Shown here piece by piece: positions 17,996-25,703 of a stretch of DNA of 64,000 bases (positions within the stretch are counted from its first letter, which is position 1; every line of letters begins with the position of its first letter). Both the position numbers and the translations under genes were made by a program. The notes under the pieces are model-generated. The model worked only from the letters and a program-made list of their open reading frames with translations. It was not told where the DNA came from and did no database searches. The stretch comes from Cellvibrio sp. KY-YJ-3 (GTDB lineage Bacteria; Pseudomonadota; Gammaproteobacteria; Pseudomonadales; Cellvibrionaceae): assembly GCF_008806955.1 (NCBI RefSeq), contig NZ_CP031727.1, forward strand, positions 2,184,001 through 2,248,000, written 5' to 3'.

Positions 17996-19272
17996 AACGT
18001 TATTTATTGCTGTGTCTTATTTTTGTGACTGGCTTAGCCCAAGCACAATTAAATTTGCGTGTTACTAAGGGAGTGGATAATCCCACAAAAATTGCTGTGG
18101 TCCCTTTTGCATGGGCGGGTGGAAAATTACCTGAAGATATCGCCAAAATTGTTGGTAATGATCTGGAGTTTTCAGGACAGTTTGAGGCTACCTCACCCGA
18201 GCGTATGTTATCGTTCCCTCGCGCTGAAACAGAAGTTCACTATCGCGATTGGAAGGCATTAGGGGCAGAATACTTGTTAATTGGCTCTGTCACTCAACAG
18301 GCAGGCCGTTATTACGCAAGTTATGAGTTATTCGATGTGGTGCAGCAAAAACGCGTATTTGCCAAGCTGACGGTAGATGGTTCTTCTGCCCAATTGCGTG
18401 ATATGGCGCATCATATCAGCGACAAGGTTTATGAAACTATCACTGGAATCCGCGGTATTTTTTCCACTAAATTAATTTATGTAGAGGCATTCAAGCAACC
18501 GCAAAAGTATCGACTGATGATTTCCGATATTGATGGGTTTCGTTCTAGGTTGTTACTTGAGTCGCGCTTTCCCTTGTTATCCCCTGTATGGTCACCTAAT
18601 GGTCAGCGCGTCGCCTATGTATCCTTTGAGGCAGACAATAAACCCGCAATTTATATTCAAGACATAGCAACTGGCCGGCGTCAACAAATGACCAATTTCC
18701 GAGGTTTAAATGGTGCTCCTGCGTGGTCGCCTGATGGCCAAAAGTTGGCAATGGCTTTATCAAAAGATGGTAATCCCGAAATCTACGTAATGAATGTGCT
18801 AACCCGACAATTGACGCGGGTAACTAATCATTTTGCAATCGATCATGAACCTAGTTGGTCGGCGGATGGCGCGTCACTCTTTTTTACTTCGGACAGAGGT
18901 GGTAAGCCACAAATTTATCAGGTTCATTTGGCTAGTATGCAGCAGGAGCGAGTTACCTTTGATGGTGACTATAATGCACGTGCACGGGTTTCTCCTGACG
19001 GCAAAAGCCTTGTTATGTTAAACAAGCGCCCAGGTACTACACATCATATTGCTGCACAGGATATAAAATCTGGAAATTTACGTATTTTGTCCGAGACAAA
19101 CCTTGATGAATCACCTACTATAGCGCCCAATGGCGCTATGCTGATGTATGCGACTCGTTCTGGTGGTAAAGGAGTATTGGCGGCCGTGTCCTTGGATGCG
19201 CGTGTCAAAATCCTCCAGCCCCCAAAACAGGGTGATGTGCGGGAACCCGCATGGTCGCCATTCTTTAACTAA
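17992..19272 (+). CDS. tolB: Periplasmic beta-propeller protein TolB
   Basis: Periplasmic partner of Pal and TolA. It is read from a GTG that overlaps the tolA stop. The 426 residues start with a signal peptide (KRYLLLCLIFVTGLAQAQ, cleavage after about residue 18), followed by the N-terminal mixed domain. A six-bladed WD40-like propeller of repeats of the type WSPDGQKLA, EIYVMN and LTRVTNH begins near residue 190. Length matches the family. A short gap of 45 bases separates it from pal. Confidence 0.97.
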   Translation: MKRYLLLCLIFVTGLAQAQLNLRVTKGVDNPTKIAVVPFAWAGGKLPEDIAKIVGNDLEFSGQFEATSPERMLSFPRAETEVHYRDWKALGAEYLLIGSVTQQAGRYYASYELFDVVQQKRVFAKLTVDGSSAQLRDMAHHISDKVYETITGIRGIFSTKLIYVEAFKQPQKYRLMISDIDGFRSRLLLESRFPLLSPVWSPNGQRVAYVSFEADNKPAIYIQDIATGRRQQMTNFRGLNGAPAWSPDGQKLAMALSKDGNPEIYVMNVLTRQLTRVTNHFAIDHEPSWSADGASLFFTSDRGGKPQIYQVHLASMQQERVTFDGDYNARARVSPDGKSLVMLNKRPGTTHHIAAQDIKSGNLRILSETNLDESPTIAPNGAMLMYATRSGGKGVLAAVSLDARVKILQPPKQGDVREPAWSPFFN

Positions 19273-19317
19273 ATCCCCGTTCAAACTAGATCAAAACTTC
19301 ATTGGAGTTACACACAC

Positions 19318-19782
19318 ATGATCACCAAGGCAATCAAGCAAGGTCTTACTTTGGCTGTTGTTATGTCTTTCCTGGTTGGCTGTTCAAGCAGCGACAACGC
19401 AACTACCGAAGCTCCAACTACTGGTACTGCAGTAACTGACACCAGCGCTACAGAAGCTACTTTGTCAAATGTTGTTTACTTTGACTTCGATCAATACGCT
19501 TTGACCGCTGAAAGCCGTGCTGTTTTGTTGGCTCATGCTGACAAACTGAAAGGTGCTTCAGTTGCTGTGCGTTTGGAAGGTCACGCTGATGAGCGCGGTT
19601 CGCGTGAATACAACATGGCTCTGGGCGAAAAACGTGCTAACGCTGTTCGCGATTTCCTCGTGACTCAAGGCGTTAACGGTTCTTCTCTGGAAGTTGTAAG
19701 CTTCGGAGAAGAACAACCAGCTGCTACCGGTAGTGATGAAGCCTCTTGGGCTCAAAACCGTCGCGTAGAAGTTAAGTACTAA
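19318..19782 (+). CDS. pal: Peptidoglycan-associated lipoprotein Pal
   Basis: Outer-membrane lipoprotein that binds peptidoglycan and TolB. Its 154 residues have a lipoprotein signal with lipobox FLVGC (Cys about 22) and a Thr/Ala-rich linker (about 27-55). An OmpA-like domain follows with VYFDFDQYALT and the meso-DAP-binding signature LEGHADERGSREYNMALGEKRA. Codon use appears strongly biased to preferred codons (for example GCT, GGT and CGT), fitting an abundant protein. Confidence 0.97.
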   Translation: MITKAIKQGLTLAVVMSFLVGCSSSDNATTEAPTTGTAVTDTSATEATLSNVVYFDFDQYALTAESRAVLLAHADKLKGASVAVRLEGHADERGSREYNMALGEKRANAVRDFLVTQGVNGSSLEVVSFGEEQPAATGSDEASWAQNRRVEVKY

Positions 19783-19796
19783 GAGTCTAAACCCGT

Positions 19797-20519
19797 ATGC
19801 TTAAAAATCTGATTGCTGTTGCCTTAATAGCTTCGGCTCCAGTCCTACAGGCACAAGTACGGGTTGTTGAGTCTTCACCTCAGGGCTTTGGCTCTGGGGT
19901 GGCTCAACCCAATATGCCTGCCTCCGCTGAATCTGACGTTTACTCTCAAATTCGCTCTCTGCAAGAAGAAATAGCTACCTTGCGTGGCCTTGTTGAAGAG
20001 CAAGCCTATGAGCTTAAGCAGCTCAAGCAATTACAGCTGGATAATTATATTGATTTGGATCGTCGGATATCCGGTGGTTCGCAATCAGCTGCACCAGCCC
20101 CTTCGGATGAGCCTCTTGTTTCGCCCTCTGCCTCTGTTGTTGATGACAATGCCAGTGAAGCTGATGTTTATAAAGCAGCTTATGATTTATTGAATCAAAA
20201 AGATTTTACTGGTGCAGAAAGTGCGTTCAAGGATCACTTAACCCGTTTTCCTAGCGGTGATTTTGCAAGTAATAGTCATTATTGGCTTGGTAAAATCGCA
20301 ATGCTAAAAAAAGATTATCCTCAAGCAAAATCCTGGTTCACGGATTTGATCGCAAATTTTCCTTCCGCTGCAAAAGTACCTGATGCCCAATTGGATTTAG
20401 GAAAGGTATATTTCCTGATGGGTGATAAGGTTAAAGCTAAGTCGTTATTAAGTCAGCTTGCCGCTGGGAACACCGATGCTGCCAGATTGGCCTCAAAATT
20501 TATTAGTGATAACTTTTAA
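19797..20519 (+). CDS. cpoB: Cell division coordinator CpoB (YbgF)
   Basis: Periplasmic TolA-binding protein that coordinates peptidoglycan synthesis with outer-membrane constriction. Its 240 residues show a signal peptide (cleavage after ALQA, about residue 20), an N-terminal coiled coil (about 48-90, IRSLQEEIATLRGLVEEQ) and a disordered linker. A C-terminal TPR domain from about 125 begins with AYDLLNQKDFTGAESAFKDHL. Last gene of the tol-pal cluster, 14 bases after pal. Confidence 0.94.
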   Translation: MLKNLIAVALIASAPVLQAQVRVVESSPQGFGSGVAQPNMPASAESDVYSQIRSLQEEIATLRGLVEEQAYELKQLKQLQLDNYIDLDRRISGGSQSAAPAPSDEPLVSPSASVVDDNASEADVYKAAYDLLNQKDFTGAESAFKDHLTRFPSGDFASNSHYWLGKIAMLKKDYPQAKSWFTDLIANFPSAAKVPDAQLDLGKVYFLMGDKVKAKSLLSQLAAGNTDAARLASKFISDNF

Positions 20520-20598
20520 AATATTAATAGCTATAAAATATCAGCGTTCTCCTAATTTATAGCTTTGTCTGTCAATCAATTGTTTAATTTATCCCTCT

Positions 20599-20630
20599 AA
20601 AAGAAAGGGGATTTCCTTTCGGAAATCCCC
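20599..20630 (-). terminator. Intrinsic terminator of the putative Csr-type RNA
   Basis: A perfect 10-bp stem GGGGATTTCC / GGAAATCCCC has a GAAA tetraloop (minus-strand reading) and is followed by TTTCTTTT. The tail is U-rich only in the minus direction, which supports a minus-strand transcript rather than only a cpoB terminator; it may also slow plus-strand transcripts. Confidence 0.85.
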
Positions 20631-20918
20631 ATTGTGTATCCAGTATTGAACTGCAGCAAACGTTCCCTCTCGTTTGCCTCAGCCTCCTGCTGAAAGCTCA
20701 ATTCCACTGTCCATTGCTACTTCTGTGACTCCTTCCTGTAGTGGATGAGTTGGTGGGACTTCAGCTTTATCCATAGCCTACCCCGTGCTCAGTCAGTTAC
20801 TCCTTGTAGTGACATTAATCCTTTATCATCCGTGTGAGCTGATTCCATCAACTGGTATTTGTTTGCATCCTGCAAACGATTTCCTTTTTGACTTACGACT
20901 CCCTTCTCTCTTCCCTGT
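20599..20918 (-). ncRNA. Putative CsrB/RsmB-type CsrA-sequestering small RNA
   Basis: Read on the minus strand, this protein-free interval carries about 16 GGA trinucleotides, against about three on the other strand. Several sit in hairpin loops: GTTTGC-AGGAT-GCAAAC (20862-20878), TCAGC-AGGAG-GCTGA (20680-20694), GCAAACG-AGAGGGAA-CGTTTGC (20656-20677), TGAT-GGA-ATCA (20841-20851) and TAC-AAGGA-GTA (20798-20808). Loop-presented AGGA/GGA is the recognition signal for CsrA/RsmA, and a dense array of them defines CsrB, RsmB and RsmX/Y/Z RNAs. A strong intrinsic terminator ends it at about 20599, a CATAAT hexamer at 20924-20929 gives a plausible start near 20918, and a GacA-box-like palindrome lies about 65 bases further upstream. 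The length of about 320 nt is closer to enterobacterial CsrB (about 370) than to pseudomonad RsmY/Z (about 120). Exact ends are inferred. It lies antisense to no known gene. Confidence 0.78.
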
Positions 20919-20974
20919 GAAATCATTATGCCCTTAGGTTGAGGTTCGAAATAGTCACAAATCTCGCAAATGTT

Positions 20975-20992
20975 TGTAGGAAAATGACTACA
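20975..20992 (-). promoter_or_regulatory. GacA-box-like palindrome upstream of the putative Csr-type RNA
   Basis: TGTAGG-AAAATG-ACTACA resembles the consensus TGTAAG-N6-CTTACA that GacA/UvrY-type regulators bind upstream of rsmX/Y/Z and csrB genes. The outer TGTA and TACA are exact and the inner bases diverge but keep symmetry (TGTAG / CTACA). It is centred about 66 bases before the inferred RNA start. Confidence 0.5.
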
Positions 20993-21133
20993 GAGCAAGT
21001 CGGCATAAACTGACAGTCGTGTAATCAATTAGGTCTCTGTTAAGGTTGTTTTTGTTAGGCTGAGTAATCTGATTCGGGTAAAGTGCATGAATGTTTTTTT
21101 GCACTGTGTTTTAGGCTTATGGGGGTTCAATAC

Positions 21134-22405
21134 ATGACTTCACCATTTTTAATACCGTTAAGGTATTTTTCGTTGGTTGTCCTTTGGAGTTTGCTTGCTA
21201 CGGTTAATTCTGTTGCCAATGCTGCAAGTGATGGCGATTCCGCGCTTGAATATAAACTTCGCTATCAAGTGACTTTGGAACCTGAGAGAGAGGGGGCTTC
21301 AGTTTTAATTAGCGTCGATAAGGGTGAGCTACTCAAGAAAATACAATTTTCAAATAACCATGCGATCTATTCCGATATTCGCGGTACCGGGAAATTAACA
21401 TTAAAAGATAAACGTGTTACCTGGGAGTTACCTTCGGGCAATGCACGATTAACTTATTTTGTGAAACTGACACATGAGCGTAGTCCCGGTAAATTCGATG
21501 CTCGAGTAACTAAAGAGTGGGCATTGTTTCGCGGTGATGATTTGATTCCAGCTATTCATACATTTGAGGCGCTAGGTGCGCATGCTGCTGCGACACTTGA
21601 GTTCATTCTTCCCGATTCATGGAAAAGTGTTGAAACTGGATGGCCGCGGAAAAAGGGTAATATTTTTAAAATTGATAATCCGGAGCGACGATTTGATCGC
21701 CCTGTTGGTTGGATAATTGCGGGCGATATAGGCTCCCGTCGCGCTAGTATTTCCAAAACAGCGATCGCTGTGAGTGGCCCCAAAGGTGAAAATTTTAGGC
21801 GTATGGATGCGTTAGTATTTTTTAATTTTGTATGGCCTGAGGTTGCAAAAGCCTTCGGGGAAACGCCAGAAAAACTCTTGGTTGTAGGCGCCGCAGATCC
21901 AATGTGGCGAGGCGGACTGTCTGCGTCCAATTCGTTGTTCTTACATTCGGATAGGCCGCTTGTTAGTGAAAATGGCACAAGTCCTTTATTGCATGAGCTA
22001 ACGCATATGGTCACGCGAATTACTGGAATGGAAACTGATACGGCTAATGATGACTGGATTGCAGAAGGTCTGGCAGAGTTCTATTCATTTGAATTACTTT
22101 ACCGTGCCGATGGTATGACTAAAGCGCGTCGCACAAGAATTATAAAAGGTCTGGAGAAATGGGGTGCTGAAGTAAAACATTTGCGTAAAAGTAAATCGAC
22201 TGGGCCGGTAACTGCAAGAGCAGTGGTGCTGTTCGATGAGCTCGATAAGGAGATAAAAAAACGCAGTAATAAAAAATATGACTTGGATGATGTCACTCGC
22301 CAATTAATGGAAAAACGCAAAGTTTCTTTTGATGATTTACGCGCGGCAACTGAAAAGCTTGTCGGTTCTGATATCAATGCACTGAACTCGCCATTATTGA
22401 AGTGA
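21134..22405 (+). CDS. Exported gluzincin-type metallopeptidase-like protein (HELTH motif)
   Basis: A 423-residue protein from the ATG at 21134, which gives a clean signal peptide (LVVLWSLLATVNSVANA, cleavage about residue 31). An ATG at 21119 and a GTG at 21083 are alternatives. It carries a zinc-peptidase site, LLHELTHMVTR (His287-Glu-Leu-Thr-His291), followed 20 residues later by WIAEGLAEFYS (Glu311, likely third ligand). This is the gluzincin spacing seen in M1 and M61 aminopeptidases. The N-terminal half (about 35-190) is beta-rich like the domain before the catalytic unit in M61 proteins, but no PDZ domain follows. Family assignment beyond the gluzincin fold is uncertain. Its promoter must share the region upstream of the putative Csr-type RNA and is divergent from it. 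Confidence 0.75.
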   Translation: MTSPFLIPLRYFSLVVLWSLLATVNSVANAASDGDSALEYKLRYQVTLEPEREGASVLISVDKGELLKKIQFSNNHAIYSDIRGTGKLTLKDKRVTWELPSGNARLTYFVKLTHERSPGKFDARVTKEWALFRGDDLIPAIHTFEALGAHAAATLEFILPDSWKSVETGWPRKKGNIFKIDNPERRFDRPVGWIIAGDIGSRRASISKTAIAVSGPKGENFRRMDALVFFNFVWPEVAKAFGETPEKLLVVGAADPMWRGGLSASNSLFLHSDRPLVSENGTSPLLHELTHMVTRITGMETDTANDDWIAEGLAEFYSFELLYRADGMTKARRTRIIKGLEKWGAEVKHLRKSKSTGPVTARAVVLFDELDKEIKKRSNKKYDLDDVTRQLMEKRKVSFDDLRAATEKLVGSDINALNSPLLK

Positions 22406-22425
22406 TTGATTTGTTGTGCGCAGTC

Positions 22426-23607
22426 TTAAATACTGCGCGCAACAATAATTCCGCCCCACACCAAGCTGCGATCACCTGCACCGTATTTAATTTCCGAGCT
22501 GTGTCCACGTATTACATAGCTGATTCGATAACCATTTTGAAATGCAAAAGTGTAACCGGCCCAAGCCTCCACTAGTAAAGGGCGCAATTGACTGTGTTCG
22601 TACGTGACCGCACTGTTGCGAAATTGTCCTTGTAAAAATGCGTTATAAGCGCGAGCCTTGATGGTGAATCCGGTCCAGAAATAACGTTCATTAACTGCTT
22701 TTGCACTGCTTGAATAAGACGACTTCTCCCCATAACTTGCCAATTCAGGGTTAAATGATGACCAAGGGCTGTGAATGCGACCCGCACGCAAACTGAGCCC
22801 CCAGCTTGCTTCTGTCAGGTAACCTATAGATCCTTGAATAGTGCTTTTGATCTCAACCTTATCCGACAGCTGGTCAAAATATTGTTGGCGCGCCAGCACA
22901 TAACGACCGGTTAATTCACCACCGTCACTGATTTGATTGTCCCAACCCTGTGCCTGTTTGCCGGCTACTGCTTTGTGTACATGGTTTTGCAATTCTCCGA
23001 CCACGTCGAGTCCAAGAACGCCAAGGGTCAGTGTGCTTTTCCACGCGACATTCTCCACCAAGTCAATTTGTTCCCGTGTATTTGATAGATACACCAAACT
23101 TGCGTAGGGGCGATCCTCGGGGTTTGCAATGAAGACAGCTATGTCTTCTGGAGTGAAACCAAAAGCACCTATCTCACGACTGGTAATCTCTTGCTGGCTG
23201 ATTGACGCATGTTTATTGCCGAGCCAGTTATCGATATTGGTTAATAAGTTGTTCAATCCCAACTTGCTCTCTGCAACTAATTGACCCGTTTGGGTAAAGT
23301 TCAGGCCATAGGTATAGTCCTGATCTCTGTGACCGGGTACTAAAAAATCATTGTCAAATGCAAAAGCCCAGCTTCGATGGCTGTTGATGTCAGGGTTGTC
23401 TAGCTGAAGCAGCGGGCGCTTTTCATCCTCAACTACGGATGCGAGCTTCAACCATTCGGGCTGTTGTGAGCGCAAGTAGTCATCAGTTTTAGCATCGGCG
23501 AAACTGCTAATACTGATTAAAAGACTGAGTGCAATTAGCTGAATTACAACAGCTTGAACCAACACCAATGATTTATGGTGTGCTTGTGTACCGGGGCGAG
23601 TATTCAT
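22426..23607 (-). CDS. LpxR-family lipid A 3'-O-deacylase (DUF2219), outer membrane
   Basis: LpxR removes the 3'-acyloxyacyl group from lipid A at the cell surface. The 393-residue precursor has a hydrophobic signal segment (about 14-35, cleavage near SFADA). It then shows the family's first strand and active-site pair in AFAFDNDFLV (Asn86-Asp87), DYTYGLNFTQTGQ, and a His (209 or 211) in ELQNHVHKAVAGKQAQGWDNQ. Other family blocks are RPYASLVYLS and a C-terminal beta-barrel of alternating strands ending in WGGIIVARSI, whose terminal hydrophobic/aromatic strand suits Bam-dependent insertion. It is preceded by AAGGAG at good spacing and by two copies of the operator found at the neighbouring tetR promoter, so it is probably repressed by that regulator. 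Confidence 0.85.
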   Translation of the reverse strand: MNTRPGTQAHHKSLVLVQAVVIQLIALSLLISISSFADAKTDDYLRSQQPEWLKLASVVEDEKRPLLQLDNPDINSHRSWAFAFDNDFLVPGHRDQDYTYGLNFTQTGQLVAESKLGLNNLLTNIDNWLGNKHASISQQEITSREIGAFGFTPEDIAVFIANPEDRPYASLVYLSNTREQIDLVENVAWKSTLTLGVLGLDVVGELQNHVHKAVAGKQAQGWDNQISDGGELTGRYVLARQQYFDQLSDKVEIKSTIQGSIGYLTEASWGLSLRAGRIHSPWSSFNPELASYGEKSSYSSSAKAVNERYFWTGFTIKARAYNAFLQGQFRNSAVTYEHSQLRPLLVEAWAGYTFAFQNGYRISYVIRGHSSEIKYGAGDRSLVWGGIIVARSI

Positions 23608-23656
23608 TGGTAACTCCTTCTTTTTGTTACCTGTATTTAAATTAGTATCAATTAAG

Positions 23657-23669
23657 TGACCAGTCGTCT
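23657..23669 (-). promoter_or_regulatory. Presumptive TetR operator at the lpxR-like promoter
   Basis: The 13-mer TGACCAGTCGTCT (plus-strand reading) is identical to the one inside the tetR promoter at 24429. It lies about 50 bases before the lpxR-like start, next to an AT-rich stretch with a plausible -10. An A/T-flanked 7-bp hairpin (TAGGCGA / TCGCCTA) lies at 23688-23707. Confidence 0.7.
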
Positions 23670-23736
23670 TCTTTTTGCGCCAAAAAATAGGCGAAAAAAA
23701 TCGCCTAAATTGAAGCTTTGCCTCATTAGTTAAAAA

Positions 23737-23748
23737 GCTGACTGGTCA
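23737..23748 (+). promoter_or_regulatory. Second, inverted and diverged operator copy
   Basis: GCTGACTGGTCA is the reverse complement of the operator core TGACCAGTC with changes at one end. It lies 80 bases upstream of the first site in the lpxR-like promoter region and may help form a repression loop or a second dimer site. Confidence 0.5.
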
Positions 23749-23831
23749 TCTTATTCTTATGAAGACAAAAGCACTCTTACAACGCTTTTGTTATAGCTTT
23801 GATGAGCAGGCGAGTTTTACGCCTGTTTGAG

Positions 23832-24416
23832 CTATTTTTTGGTAAATATTTCGGGTAGTACAGTTAAAAAGGCGTTTAACGGTTCGCGACATTTTGATGC
23901 TTTCATGCGCATTACCGTACCCTCCCAGGCATTAAATAAAAATTCTGCCAAAATAGCGGAGGGTAATTGGCTTTCAAGGCCATCTTTGAGCCGCGCTTCT
24001 TCCAGTACATCTTCGATAGCTTGTGTGCTGTTGCGCAGCATCTGCCGTACTTTCAAGCGAATGGCTTCGCTTGATTCCGACATCTCCTGACACATGTTGC
24101 CAATAAAGCAGCCACCATTGAGGTTTTCCTCACAGCCGCCAATATTTGCTACAAAAAAGCGGATAAGTCGTTCCTGCGGCGGAATACTGCGGTCGTTGAG
24201 TAGGTGGCGATTTTGAATCATGCGCTCTTCGGTCACTTTCTCTAGCGCTTCAATCGCAAAATCTTCTTTGCTTTTGAAGTAGGTATAGAAGGAGCCTTTG
24301 GGTACATCGGCGGCGTTGACTATGTCCTGAATGCTAGTGCCATTGTAGCCACGGGTAGCCATAACCTTCAGGCCAGCGTCAAGGAGATGATCTTTTTTCA
24401 GTTCGCGTTTGCTCAT
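23832..24416 (-). CDS. TetR/AcrR-family transcriptional regulator
   Basis: A 194-residue repressor-type protein. The TetR helix-turn-helix is clear at about 11-55: LLDAGLKVMATRGYNGTSIQ, then DIVNAADVPKGSFYTYFKSK and EDFAIEALEKV. The C-terminal ligand domain contains NGGCFIGNMCQEMSE, a block seen in the AcuR/NemR-like group whose members respond to electrophiles; the two nearby cysteines are suggestive but unproven as sensors. It lies upstream of the lpxR-like gene on the same strand, and its own promoter contains the same 13-base operator. The promoter predicts transcription starting at or very near the ATG, so the mRNA may be leaderless. A hairpin CAGGCG / CGCCTG just past the stop (23808-23826) may end the message. 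Confidence 0.93.
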   Translation of the reverse strand: MSKRELKKDHLLDAGLKVMATRGYNGTSIQDIVNAADVPKGSFYTYFKSKEDFAIEALEKVTEERMIQNRHLLNDRSIPPQERLIRFFVANIGGCEENLNGGCFIGNMCQEMSESSEAIRLKVRQMLRNSTQAIEDVLEEARLKDGLESQLPSAILAEFLFNAWEGTVMRMKASKCREPLNAFLTVLPEIFTKK

Positions 24417-24422
24417 GGTGTA

Positions 24423-24451
24423 AATATATGACCAGTCGTCTGCTTTTTCAA
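24423..24451 (-). promoter_or_regulatory. tetR promoter with operator in its spacer
   Basis: On the minus strand TTGAAA and TATATT are separated by exactly 17 bases, and the 13-base operator AGACGACTGGTCA fills the downstream part of that spacer (24429-24441). This is a textbook arrangement for autorepression by steric block. The first transcribed base is expected near 24416, the A of the start codon. Confidence 0.8.
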
Positions 24452-24581
24452 GCGATGGGTTAGTTTATTTGGTTATAGGATGTGAGCTTTTGGTGCTATG
24501 GCTTGGGTGATCATTATTATTAGTTCTTTCATTGATTGAAGTCTGTTGTGTGATGCGAGTCACGCAACAGATTAGAGCGGA

Positions 24582-25601
24582 TTACTGCGCTTCTTTCAAA
24601 TGCTTAATTAACCGAGCTTTAAGAGCTGGCGGTAAATTGCGAATGGTGAGGGTATCCTGCTCTGGATCATATTCTATCTCGCGCCCCAAACAATCTGATG
24701 CAAAACTCATGCTGAGTGAATCATTGCGGCCACTGATACGGACATAGCTGCGGATCTGACCCGCGTGTGGAATAAATTCGGGTTTGATGTCGGGTTTGGT
24801 GCTCTCCACATAGCGTACAAACCGCTCCGGTTCGTAGCTTTTTACTTCTTCTGCAAGGGTGGTGGATAGATCGGCAATAGTCACCGCCTTGCCGGCTTTA
24901 TTTTGTTCCAAACAGTAATCAACTACCTTGGTGCGGGTGATGCGGGCGGTGTTTTCATCCAGTGTATTGCTGAAGTCATCGACCACTTTTAAGAATTCAG
25001 CGGTTTCATGTTTGATATCCTGCTTATCGGTGAAAGCGATAAAGTGGGTGAAGGCTTCGGCGATATCTTTATCGCTACGCGCGCGCATCAGTGTCAAATA
25101 GGTGGTGGAGTCACCACTAGTCCAGTCATTCAGTTGGATTTTAGCGGCGAGGGTAAAGCCGCTGGTATCCAGAAAGAGTGACTCATCAAGCGCCAGTTCT
25201 CCATCCAGATACAAACCGCTTTGGTGTTCAACCAGATACACACTCAAGGTATCGCCCACTTCCAGTTTCTCTTCGACAAAAACGATATAGGCATCCAACA
25301 GCGATTCGGCTTTTTCCAGCGCCTGTTGGAATTGTTGCATGGCTTTGTGGCTGAAACTGAGAAAACCCAAACGCTCTTCGCGGCAGTCGCGCAACCAAGC
25401 GGGCAGGGGAAACTCACCCAGCTCATCGGAGAAGCGGCCGTAGCTCTTGCCGCCCTTGCGGATAAATTGGGTTTTTAATTCATAGGCCAGCTCTTCGAGT
25501 TTGCCATTGAGTTCAAATACCTCGCTACGCAGCTGTAACTCAAATGCGCCACCGGGGCTGTGGCGATAAATACGGTGAGCAACAATCGAGGTTAAGGCCA
25601 T
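24582..25601 (-). CDS. yejK: Nucleoid-associated protein NdpA / YejK
   Basis: Member of the NdpA (37-kDa nucleoid-associated protein) family; 339 residues from the ATG at 25601, close to E. coli YejK (335). A TTG 15 codons upstream would add residues not present in the family. Recognisable blocks are LYLDGELALDESLFLDTSGF, FIAFTDKQDIKHETAEFLKVVDDF near the centre and the late C-terminal SMSFASDCLGREIEYDPEQ. The protein is soluble. YejK is bound to DNA in E. coli and has been reported to bind topoisomerase IV; notably parE is also in this window, but 32 kb away. Confidence 0.92.
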   Translation of the reverse strand: MALTSIVAHRIYRHSPGGAFELQLRSEVFELNGKLEELAYELKTQFIRKGGKSYGRFSDELGEFPLPAWLRDCREERLGFLSFSHKAMQQFQQALEKAESLLDAYIVFVEEKLEVGDTLSVYLVEHQSGLYLDGELALDESLFLDTSGFTLAAKIQLNDWTSGDSTTYLTLMRARSDKDIAEAFTHFIAFTDKQDIKHETAEFLKVVDDFSNTLDENTARITRTKVVDYCLEQNKAGKAVTIADLSTTLAEEVKSYEPERFVRYVESTKPDIKPEFIPHAGQIRSYVRISGRNDSLSMSFASDCLGREIEYDPEQDTLTIRNLPPALKARLIKHLKEAQ

Positions 25602-25703
25602 AAGAGTAATCGCTTCATCAATAGATTCATGGGAGGGGTTTGGCAAAGGCGGCTATTATAGGCGCCACAATCTTTTTACACACACAAGAAATTGGGAACT
25701 GAT

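Noticed and set aside
20789..21028. 79-codon open frame on the minus strand
   Set aside because: It has no Shine-Dalgarno or protein-like composition and overlaps the GGA-hairpin array; the region reads better as a non-coding RNA.
23688..23707. A/T-flanked hairpin TAGGCGA / TCGCCTA as a tetR terminator
   Set aside because: It lies about 125 bases past the tetR stop and inside the operator-bearing lpxR-like promoter region, so it is at best ambiguous; noted only with the operator entry.
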